A stretch of DNA of 15,561 nucleotides from Sulfurospirillum sp. (GTDB lineage Bacteria > Campylobacterota > Campylobacteria > Campylobacterales > QNZT01): contig QNZT01000111.1 in NCBI GenBank assembly GCA_003978455.1, positions 1 to 15,561 of the forward strand, written 5' to 3'. Shown in pieces: positions 1-6,847 of this stretch (position 1 is its first letter; the number at the start of each line of letters is the position of its first letter). The position numbers and the translations under genes were made by a program. The notes under the pieces are model-generated. The model did no database searches and was not told the DNA's origin. It was given only the letters and a program-made list of their open reading frames with translations.

Positions 1-1244
1 GTACCTGTTAGAACGACAGGTCTCGATATACCGATATGTTTATTTTCAAGTCTGGCATTTGCATAAATAAAAACAGTCTTGCCTACCATAGCAGGGACAT
101 ATCTCAGTTCAGCAAATGCGATACCATCTTTGACTTCAGTGCTTTCAAATGATGATGCAGCAGCATTCATTATAGTATTGTTACATATATCATATCGGTA
201 CTCATTTCCGATAACATAGCTTAAATCCGGTACATCAGAACCCTTGTCAAGGTTAATGATTTCAACTTTAGATTCATTTTCCAATATATTTACAATATCC
301 CACCCTCCAAGATTTTCCGGACGGTATTGTTTATCATTGGCAATAACAACAAGTGTATCTGTCTGTTCGATATCATTCATTTGTTCTGTAGGCGGTAGTT
401 CAAAAGTATCTTCATTTCTGTGTAGTATTCCTCGTTCAGTTTGGTTGTTTGTATAGATTTTTGGATTATTTATAACTCCTGTATAGATCACTGTGCCATC
501 TTTTGCTTTGTTCCCGTAGCTATCTGTAGCCTGTATCACAAATTTCTTAACAAATAAGCCATTCTCATATCTGTCATCCATCGGTACAATCGCCATATTG
601 GAACTTCTGTTCTTCTCGATCACGACAGGTACTTTGAGGGTATAGGTAGATGTTTTTTCATTTGAAAGTTTGATCTGTGCTTTGAAGATGAGATGTGTTG
701 TACCTGAGAGATCCTTGATCTTCAGGGCGACATTATCGGAAGATTTGATCGATGTTTTGGGTATTTTATAGACTGGACCCTCTTCCCCTTTATAGGTGAT
801 GAAGTTGAAGTATTTTCCTTCGACTGTATCGCTCTTTTCCTCTTTCTCTTCTGCTTCTAGAATGATCTGGTCTATCTTTGAGACATCGGCCGGCTTACCG
901 GTGTAGAGATTAGTGATATCAAAGTGTATCTGCCCGATCTCTTCTCTGGAGAAATAGCCTTTTGTTTTGTAGTTATCTGAGAAGCTAACTGCTACTCTAT
1001 AGGCGTTTTTCGCATCGACTTTGATCTCTCCGACCGTACTGTTCTCGTCAGTAACACTTCCACCGGCGGGCGGTTGCATCTGGATTGTGCCATTTTCGTC
1101 CGGTGTGCTGATTGACCCTGTGCCACCTCCGTTATCATTAGCACGTGCAATTTGGCTGTCAAGGTCTCTTGTAGCGTTTTCACATCCGCCTGTGAAGATG
1201 AGTAAGCTTAGCAGTATGGTTGATAGGTAGTATGTTTTATGCAT
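1..1244 (-). CDS. Lipoprotein, C-terminus beyond left edge
   Basis: An open frame without a stop runs from an ATG at 1244 to the left edge (about 414 codons), so the gene is cut by the window. The start has a good ribosome site (AGGAG, 8 nt upstream). The first 20 residues form a signal peptide: positive charge (HK), a hydrophobic stretch, then TGGC with Cys21, which fits a type II lipobox, although Thr at -3 is not the usual Leu. A Gly/Ser/Thr/Asn-rich linker follows (about residues 35-65). The rest is hydrophilic and beta-rich in appearance, without a motif I recognise; a run of Glu/Lys lies near residues 125-140. The protein is probably anchored in the outer or inner membrane and faces the periplasm or outside. 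It could be an Ig-like or surface-associated lipoprotein, but no family is claimed. It is transcribed divergently from the oligopeptidase gene. Reading frame and lipoprotein signal are well supported; function is unknown. Confidence 0.85.
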   Translation of the reverse strand, partial: MHKTYYLSTILLSLLIFTGGCENATRDLDSQIARANDNGGGTGSISTPDENGTIQMQPPAGGSVTDENSTVGEIKVDAKNAYRVAVSFSDNYKTKGYFSREEIGQIHFDITNLYTGKPADVSKIDQIILEAEEKEEKSDTVEGKYFNFITYKGEEGPVYKIPKTSIKSSDNVALKIKDLSGTTHLIFKAQIKLSNEKTSTYTLKVPVVIEKNRSSNMAIVPMDDRYENGLFVKKFVIQATDSYGNKAKDGTVIYTGVINNPKIYTNNQTERGILHRNEDTFELPPTEQMNDIEQTDTLVVIANDKQYRPENLGGWDIVNILENESKVEIINLDKGSDVPDLSYVIGNEYRYDICNNTIMNAAASSFESTEVKDGIAFAELRYVPAMVGKTVFIYANARLENKHIGISRPVVLTG

Positions 1245-1356
1245 AAATATTTCTCCTGATATGTACTGTTATTGTTACTACTATCGACTGGAAAGAAATT
1301 ATTTTTAGCATTTTTACTATTTTTAACCGGATGTACAGATTTTGAGCCGATTTGGT

Positions 1357-1362
1357 TATAAT
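1357..1362 (+). promoter_or_regulatory. Probable -10 box of the oligopeptidase gene
   Basis: A perfect TATAAT lies 26 nt before the ATG at 1389, giving a short leader with the ribosome site GAAGGA at 1378-1383. I see no convincing -35 box at the normal distance; weak -35 boxes are common in Campylobacterota promoters. The 144-bp divergent gap (1245-1388) holds nothing else I can support. The promoter of the lipoprotein gene must also lie there, in AT-rich sequence I could not resolve. Confidence 0.55.
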
Positions 1363-1388
1363 GCACCAAAAAATTTTGAAGGATCACA

Positions 1389-3362
1389 ATGGCGTTTAAA
1401 CCCTTTACATTGACAAATGAGACACTCGAAGCACAAAAAGAGGCTTTGCTGGAGTTGCTTCGTGAAAATGAAGCGAAGATCGAAGAACTGCTTGCACAGC
1501 CACAGAAGAGCTATGCCTCCTTTGTCTCGCCCTATCAGATGATGTCCGAAGAGGTGGGGTATCTCTTCACTCCTATCTCACACCTCAACTATGTCTGCAA
1601 TACTCCCGAAACGGAGAAGGTCTATAACGAACTGCTCCCTCCGTTGACAGAGTACTCGACGAAGCTGAGTCAGAACGAAGATATCTACCGTGCGTTTAAA
1701 GAGATACTTGCTTCTGAGGGTGAGACACTTCATGAAGCGCAGAAAAAGGTGCTGAGTGATGCGATTTTGTCATTTGAACTGAGCGGTGTGGGGCTTGAGG
1801 CGTCGAAAAAGAAGCGTCTTGCCGAGATCAACCTGAAACTGAGTGAACTGACCACCGCCTATGCCCAAAACTTGCTCAAAGCAACAGAGTCCTACGAACT
1901 GCTGGTGGAGGATGAAGAAGCGGTCAAAGCGTTGCCCAAGAGCGATCTGGATGCGGCAAAAGTGGAGCATGACGGTAAAACCCTCTACCGTTTTACCCTG
2001 CAACAGCCGTCATTCATCGCCTTTATGACCTATTCGCCCGATCGCAAGCTCAAAGAGCGTCTCTACAAAGCCTATACGACCAGAGCGCCTGAAAATGAAG
2101 CGCTCATCACACAGATACTGGCGCTCAGGGCGGAGGAGGCGGAGTTGCTCGGCTTTGAGAACTACGCACAGCTCTCACTGGAGACCAAGATGGCAAAATC
2201 TCCCGAAGATGTGATCGACTTTCTGACCAGACTGGCGCACAAAGCGAAACCGCAGGCGAAAAAGGAGCTGGCGGAACTTCAGAAGTTTGCGAACGAAAAC
2301 GGTTTTGAAGGGGAGCTGGCGGCATGGGATATCGCCTACTGGAGCGAAAAACTCAAGATCGCTACACTGGACGTGGCGGATGAAGCCTACAAACCCTACT
2401 TTGGGAAGGAGCAGACGGTAGCGGGGCTTTTCAGTTTTTTGCACAAACTGCTGGGGATCACCTTTGTCAAGGTTGATACGCCGGTCTGGCACGAGAGTGT
2501 CGAAGTGTTCGATCTGGAGATCGGCGGGAAGAAGCAGGCGCGTATCTATGTCGACCTGGAAAACCGCAAAGGTAAGCGCGGCGGGGCGTGGATGAACGAC
2601 TGGGTGACACATCATGAAACACTCGAAGGAGAGCGTGTGCTTCCGATCGCATTTATCGTCGGGAACTTCGCTCCGGCTACCCAAAACACCCCCTCTCTGC
2701 TGCGCCCGGACGATGTTGTGACACTCTTTCATGAGATGGGACACGCACTGCACCATATGCTCAGTACCGTCAAAGAGCCCTCTGTCAGCGGTATCAACGG
2801 TGTTGAGTGGGATGCGGTCGAGTTTCCGAGCCAGTTTCTGGAAAATTTTGCCTATGAGAAGGAGGTGTTGCAGCAGTTTGCAAAGCACTATCAAAGCGGC
2901 GAACCGCTTCCGGACGAGATGATTGAAAAGCTCAAAAACGCGAAAAATTTCGAGTCTGCGATGGGAATGCTGCGACAGGTGGAGTTTGCACTTTTTGATA
3001 TGAAGATCCATATGGCGAAATATGACGCTGCCGACGTGCAGAGGATTCTCGATGAGGTGCGCGAAGAGGTTTCTGTCATGAAGCCGCCGGCGTACAACAG
3101 GTTTCAGTGGGGATTTTCACATATCTTTGCAGGCGGTTACAGTGCGGGGTATTACAGTTACAAGTGGGCTGAAGTGCTGAGTGCGGATGCCTTTTTTCAT
3201 TTTGTGGATCAGGGGATCTTCAGTGACAATGTCGCGGGAGCCTACCTGAGTGAAGTGTTGCAAAAGGGCGGCAGCCGCGGTGCGATGGAGAGTTTTGTCG
3301 CATTTCGCGGTGCGGAGCCGGATGTCGATGCGCTGTTACGTCTGAACGGGATCGAGGTGTAG
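1389..3362 (+). CDS. prlC: M3-family zinc oligopeptidase (oligopeptidase A type)
   Basis: This is a cytoplasmic zinc metallopeptidase that in its family degrades short peptides, including cleaved signal peptides. The protein has 657 residues, close to the roughly 680 of E. coli oligopeptidase A. The zinc site HEMGH is at residues 448-452, and the third ligand is Glu478 in the segment GVEWDAVEFPSQF. Near the C-terminus, His578 and the following FAGGYSAGYYSYKWAEVLSA segment match the substrate-binding region of the OpdA/Dcp branch; the GGAWMNDW segment before the active site is also typical. The N-terminal half is mostly helical. The ATG at 1389 has a good ribosome site (GAAGGA, 5 nt away). No signal peptide is seen. 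The gene stands alone on the plus strand and its stop is 4 bp from the stop of the convergent gene. All catalytic residues I can check are present, so it should be active. The OpdA branch fits better than oligopeptidase F; exact substrates are unknown. Confidence 0.93.
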   Translation: MAFKPFTLTNETLEAQKEALLELLRENEAKIEELLAQPQKSYASFVSPYQMMSEEVGYLFTPISHLNYVCNTPETEKVYNELLPPLTEYSTKLSQNEDIYRAFKEILASEGETLHEAQKKVLSDAILSFELSGVGLEASKKKRLAEINLKLSELTTAYAQNLLKATESYELLVEDEEAVKALPKSDLDAAKVEHDGKTLYRFTLQQPSFIAFMTYSPDRKLKERLYKAYTTRAPENEALITQILALRAEEAELLGFENYAQLSLETKMAKSPEDVIDFLTRLAHKAKPQAKKELAELQKFANENGFEGELAAWDIAYWSEKLKIATLDVADEAYKPYFGKEQTVAGLFSFLHKLLGITFVKVDTPVWHESVEVFDLEIGGKKQARIYVDLENRKGKRGGAWMNDWVTHHETLEGERVLPIAFIVGNFAPATQNTPSLLRPDDVVTLFHEMGHALHHMLSTVKEPSVSGINGVEWDAVEFPSQFLENFAYEKEVLQQFAKHYQSGEPLPDEMIEKLKNAKNFESAMGMLRQVEFALFDMKIHMAKYDAADVQRILDEVREEVSVMKPPAYNRFQWGFSHIFAGGYSAGYYSYKWAEVLSADAFFHFVDQGIFSDNVAGAYLSEVLQKGGSRGAMESFVAFRGAEPDVDALLRLNGIEV

Positions 3363-3366
3363 GCGG

Positions 3367-6300
3367 TTACGCCTCTGTCGTGTCCGCAACCTCTCTCTCC
3401 AGAAGTGCTTCCAACTCCTCGAAGGGTACCGGTTTGCTGAAGTAAAATCCCTGGTAACTTTGGCACTGGTTTTTTTCCAGAAACTGAAGTTGCTCTATAT
3501 TTTCAACACCTTCAGCGATAATTTTACACTGCATATTTTTCGAGAGCTGGATGATCGTCGAAGTGAGCATCTGATCTTCCCGATTCTCGTCGAGGTTGCT
3601 GATAAATGCGCGGTCTATCTTGATCGTATCGACGGGTAACTCTTTGAGGTAACGCAGCGATGCATAACCTGTACCGAAGTCATCGAGGGATATGGTGATT
3701 CCCAGCGCTTTGAGTCGGTGCATCTTTTCTACTATCATCGCCAGATTGTCGGCAAAGACCCCTTCTGTGAGTTCAAACTCCAGACAGGAGGTATTGATCT
3801 GAAACATATTTACAATCTCTTCCACTTTGGAGACGAAGTTGGGATCGTTAAACTGTATCGGACTGATATTGACTGCGATGCTTCGAAATGACTCCGGTAG
3901 ATGGTATTCGCTCTGAAGTACTTTGATACGACGGCACACCTCTTCGAGAATCCACTCTCCGATCTCTGTGATCAGGTTCATCTCCTCCGCCATAGGGATA
4001 AAAGTCACCGGCGATATGACCCCTCTTTGCGGGTGTTTCCATCGGATCAGCGCTTCGGCACCGATGATTTTGCCACTGTGGATGTCCACTTGCGGTTGAT
4101 AGAGCAGGTAAAATTCTCTCTTTTCAAGTGCCTCTTTGAGTCCATTTCTCAGATAGAGCTCCTCTTCCCGCAGCAGACGCATCGTATGTGAGTAGAACTT
4201 AAAGTGGACATTGGGATCGTTTTTGGCTTCATACATCGCCATATCCGCATGTTTGATCAGATCTTCGACAGTGGTACCGTCTATGCCGAATATCGCGGTA
4301 CCGATACTGGTGGATATGTGGGCGATTTTTCCATCGATATCGAACGGTTCATGAATCAGTGTCAAGATGCGGTTGATGGTGGAGAGGATCGTGTTTTGTA
4401 TCGTCTGACGGTTGAGATTGCCGTGGATCATGATAAACTCGTCTCCTCCGATTCTGGCGATAAAGTCATCGGGTTTGAGTATCGACTTGACGCGGTTGGC
4501 GATCAACTGTAATAGCTTGTCGCCGACAGAGTGTCCGTAGGTGTCGTTGACATCTTTAAACTTGTCGAGGTCGAAAAAGGAGACGGCACAGAGTTTGTTG
4601 TGTTCAAGGGCTTCGTCGATCTTCTCCTGGAGTGTCGTTTTGAGCAGTTCTCTGTTGGGCAGTCCCGTGATATGGTCATAAAAGGCGAGTTTACGGATCT
4701 TCTTTTCGGTTTCTACCTGTCTGGTGATATCGATACAGTATCCTAAATAGATATTGTGTCCGTGTCGTGAGGTTTTGTCCATTGTGAGGACGATGTGCAG
4801 ATGCTTCTCTTCTCCATATTTGGTATAGGCTTTCAGGTCGGTCTCATAGACATCGTTGTCATCATACTTGAACTTCTCGATATCCGACAACAGTTTTGTC
4901 ATCGCTTGCGGTTCGATGATTTGATCGGGTGTAATCTTTCCGGAAGTGAAATCACCCGGGGTATATCCCAGAAGCCGTTCGATATTCGGGGAGATATAGG
5001 TACACCCCTCTCCTTTTTCAAGGTCTATTTTAAAGTTGACGACCGGTCCCTCTTTGAGCAGGGTATCCTTCTCTTCAAGATAGAGATTGTACTCTCTGAG
5101 TTCGCTGTTGGTGACGTCTATCAGATGGGAAAGTGCCGAAAGTGTTGTAAAGTGTGCTTTTTGACTGTCTGGAGCCGCCCGTTTAGGGGAGGGGTGCACA
5201 GTTGTCTTTTCACTCAGTGAGAGCATGGTCAGGGTATGGTTCATGAAGTATCCGCCCTCGGCGTTTGCGTAAAACTCACCACAGGTAAAAAAGCCGCTGA
5301 CATCGGAGAGTGCGGTCAGCGGGGTGATCTCCTGCATCGCGGCATCGAGATTGATTTTCCTTCTGGAAATACAGGAGTAGACAAAGATCGATTCACTCTC
5401 ATGTTGCAGTGTTTGCAGCGGTAGGCTTTCTGGCTGAAGCATAAACTCCAGATCACTGAATCCGAACTGATAGAGTTCCCCTGTTGCGATCTCTGCCGCA
5501 AACTCGATCGAGCCGTCTTCATGTACTTCGGTTGCGGTGCGTGCGATGATTGTGCCTTTTTCGATCTTTACGATCGGGAAAAGGGTGCCCGTCTCTGTAA
5601 AGTTTTTGGTTACCTGATCCGAAAGGTAGTGGCTGAAAAAGTCGATCGCTCTCATATGGTCGATGGTGTAGACGCGTTTTCCTTCCGCATGGGTGATCAA
5701 AAATTTTTTACCGAAAGGTATCCAGTCGTTTTTATAGTGATTTTCCACACTCAGCGTTTCACCGCTGAGTGATACAGCGACGATTCCCTCTTCGGATATG
5801 CCGCTGTTGCTGAAGAGTCTTGAAGGAGTGTTGTGTGAAGAGGCGGCTTTGCCTCCGGAGATGACAACCTCCTGTGATACAGAGCGGATACCGTCAATCA
5901 GTGCCTGACCGTTGGTGCTTTTTGTATCACTGAATAGGATCAGAGCTTTGGTATCTTTTTGTACCAGTTCGTTTGCCAGATAGAGACCATTTTGATAGCT
6001 TTCGGTATGGTTGACGTTTTTGAGATGTTTCAGGCGTAGGGTACTTTTGTCAAACGTGGTGATCGAGAGTACGGTTTCGTTGTCTTTAAATCTTTTTCCG
6101 ATGATATTGCCGGCGGTTGTCGTTCCGATGATGACAGCGGTGGGGAAAAAGTCCTGGAGAATCGTGAGCAGACGTTCGATGACAGGCTGATGTGTCTGCG
6201 TGGTAAATACCTGGATCAAAATCGATTGTGCCGCATTGATCTTCTCTATCGGAAGAGTGCTGATGGCTTGAGTGGAATAGGTAAGGTTGTAACTTCTCAT
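3367..6300 (-). CDS. FIST-PAS-GGDEF-EAL c-di-GMP signalling protein
   Basis: A 977-residue cytoplasmic protein that probably senses a small ligand and adjusts c-di-GMP. Domains in order: FIST N and C (about residues 25-370, a sensory domain proposed to bind small ligands such as amino acids), a short helical linker, PAS (about 410-535), GGDEF (about 540-705) and EAL (about 715-965). The cyclase signature GGDEF is intact at 618-622 and the upstream metal-binding FFDLDKFKDVND segment is present. The product-inhibition site, normally RxxD, reads KPDD, so feedback control may be weak. The phosphodiesterase signature EAL is at 749-751, followed by DDFGTGYASL, a KID motif, AEGVE and QGFYFSKP, so the EAL domain looks catalytic. 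No membrane segment or signal peptide is seen. The ribosome site before the ATG is poor (GGAT, 7 nt away); a TATAAT box lies close upstream. Which activity dominates cannot be read from sequence; one domain may serve mainly as a GTP sensor. Confidence 0.92.
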   Translation of the reverse strand: MRSYNLTYSTQAISTLPIEKINAAQSILIQVFTTQTHQPVIERLLTILQDFFPTAVIIGTTTAGNIIGKRFKDNETVLSITTFDKSTLRLKHLKNVNHTESYQNGLYLANELVQKDTKALILFSDTKSTNGQALIDGIRSVSQEVVISGGKAASSHNTPSRLFSNSGISEEGIVAVSLSGETLSVENHYKNDWIPFGKKFLITHAEGKRVYTIDHMRAIDFFSHYLSDQVTKNFTETGTLFPIVKIEKGTIIARTATEVHEDGSIEFAAEIATGELYQFGFSDLEFMLQPESLPLQTLQHESESIFVYSCISRRKINLDAAMQEITPLTALSDVSGFFTCGEFYANAEGGYFMNHTLTMLSLSEKTTVHPSPKRAAPDSQKAHFTTLSALSHLIDVTNSELREYNLYLEEKDTLLKEGPVVNFKIDLEKGEGCTYISPNIERLLGYTPGDFTSGKITPDQIIEPQAMTKLLSDIEKFKYDDNDVYETDLKAYTKYGEEKHLHIVLTMDKTSRHGHNIYLGYCIDITRQVETEKKIRKLAFYDHITGLPNRELLKTTLQEKIDEALEHNKLCAVSFFDLDKFKDVNDTYGHSVGDKLLQLIANRVKSILKPDDFIARIGGDEFIMIHGNLNRQTIQNTILSTINRILTLIHEPFDIDGKIAHISTSIGTAIFGIDGTTVEDLIKHADMAMYEAKNDPNVHFKFYSHTMRLLREEELYLRNGLKEALEKREFYLLYQPQVDIHSGKIIGAEALIRWKHPQRGVISPVTFIPMAEEMNLITEIGEWILEEVCRRIKVLQSEYHLPESFRSIAVNISPIQFNDPNFVSKVEEIVNMFQINTSCLEFELTEGVFADNLAMIVEKMHRLKALGITISLDDFGTGYASLRYLKELPVDTIKIDRAFISNLDENREDQMLTSTIIQLSKNMQCKIIAEGVENIEQLQFLEKNQCQSYQGFYFSKPVPFEELEALLEREVADTTEA

Positions 6301-6320
6301 GAACGATATCCATTGTTTAG

Positions 6321-6326
6321 ATTATA
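6321..6326 (-). promoter_or_regulatory. Probable -10 box of the FIST-GGDEF-EAL gene
   Basis: On the minus strand the sequence reads TATAAT, about 20 nt before the start codon at 6300, which would give a leader of roughly 14 nt. A weak -35 candidate (TTCTCA, 4 of 6 matches) lies 17 nt upstream. The box lies between the palindromic element and the gene, so this gene can be transcribed independently of polA. Confidence 0.5.
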
Positions 6327-6380
6327 TTATCAAACTATATCGGTGAGAAGTGAAAATAACTTTAGGAAAAAGGGGGCTCG

Positions 6381-6570
6381 TTGCCATTAAGTTAAGAAAT
6401 TTAAGCGCGGTTCATCTGCGCGTGATCTCTGCGCTGTGAGAGCGTTAAGGAATCGTGAACTGCTTCACGATTCCAGCTCGGAACCAAGCTGATGTGTACT
6501 CGTGCACCAGCGCCGGCTGCGTTAGCGTAGCTTTTGGGACTTTGTTCCAAATGCGTTAACTTAATGGTAA
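6381..6570. repeat. 190-bp palindromic element with terminal inverted repeats
   Basis: The element begins with TTGCCATTAAGTTAA (6381-6395) and ends with TTAACTTAATGGTAA (6556-6570). These are inverted copies with 14 of 15 matches. Inside are several further hairpins: a perfect 11-bp stem with a 4-nt loop at 6449-6474, an imperfect stem at about 6488-6511 (GCTG...CAGC), and a 7-bp stem around TTTGGGA/TTCCAAA at about 6533-6551. No open reading frame of note is present. Both ends match, in inverted orientation, the insertion in the histidine kinase gene: 6519-6569 agrees at 46 of 51 positions with 12402-12452, and 6402-6425 is identical over 24 bp to 12562-12585. With no transposase, it resembles a non-autonomous MITE or a REP-like repeat. 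It starts 13 bp after the stop of the small gene downstream of polA, where it could also act on mRNA ends. A possible weak duplication (AGGGGGCT at 6371, AGGGTGGCT at 6574) flanks it but is not adjacent to its ends. Confidence 0.8.
6449..6474. repeat. Perfect 11-bp hairpin inside the element
   Basis: GGAATCGTGAA, a 4-base loop CTGC, and the exact complement TTCACGATTCC. This is the strongest local stem in the element. There is no T-run on either side, so it does not look like an ordinary intrinsic terminator. It belongs to the central part of the element, which has no counterpart in the histidine kinase copy. Confidence 0.75.
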
Positions 6571-6583
6571 AGCAGGGTGGCTT

Positions 6584-6847
6584 TTATCCCAGCTGTATGG
6601 CAAGGTCTTCGAGTGCTATGTCAAGTGCGTCGCGTGTTTCGTAGAAAAAGGAGCTGACGCTGTTGTCTGTCAGGTGGACGAAGATCGCATAGCGGGCGAT
6701 CTCGACTTCATCGTTGGCGAGTGTATCGATCCACTCCAGGCTGATCTGTGTCACTTCATCTCCCTCACCTGTTTTGACCATCGCAGCAGGGTAGAGGCGG
6801 GCGACCTCTTTCATGTCAAAACACTTATCTTTGATTTGTATTTGCAT
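6584..6847 (-). CDS. Small conserved-looking protein, 87 residues, unknown function
   Basis: The start is chosen at 6847: its ATG overlaps the polA stop by one base (TAATG) and is preceded by GGAGA inside the polA 3' end. An upstream in-frame ATG at 6889 would lie within polA and is less likely. The 87-residue product is acidic, begins with MQIQIKDKCFDMKEV, has no signal peptide or membrane segment, and has an alternating strand/helix look with a C-terminal helix rich in Asp, Leu and Ala. I do not recognise the family. Tight overlap with polA indicates translational coupling and co-transcription, so it is expressed with DNA polymerase I, although this does not prove a role in replication or repair. 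The palindromic element begins 13 bp after its stop. Confidence 0.75.
   Translation of the reverse strand: MQIQIKDKCFDMKEVARLYPAAMVKTGEGDEVTQISLEWIDTLANDEVEIARYAIFVHLTDNSVSSFFYETRDALDIALEDLAIQLG

Noticed and set aside
2175..3011. Minus-strand open frame of 278 codons opposite the oligopeptidase
   Set aside because: It is antisense to the zinc-site region of a clear gene, rich in His, Arg and Leu as such shadows are, and has no support for a start.
3361..3374. Small hairpin AGGCG-GTTA-CGCCT at the convergent gene ends as a two-way terminator
   Set aside because: The stem has only 5 bp, overlaps the end of both genes, and has no T-run on either strand, so the evidence is too weak to annotate.
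6440..6515. tRNA or other known RNA gene in the hairpin-rich gap
   Set aside because: The stems do not form a cloverleaf, no T-loop or anticodon arm is seen, and the sequence is explained by the palindromic element shared with the kinase gene.
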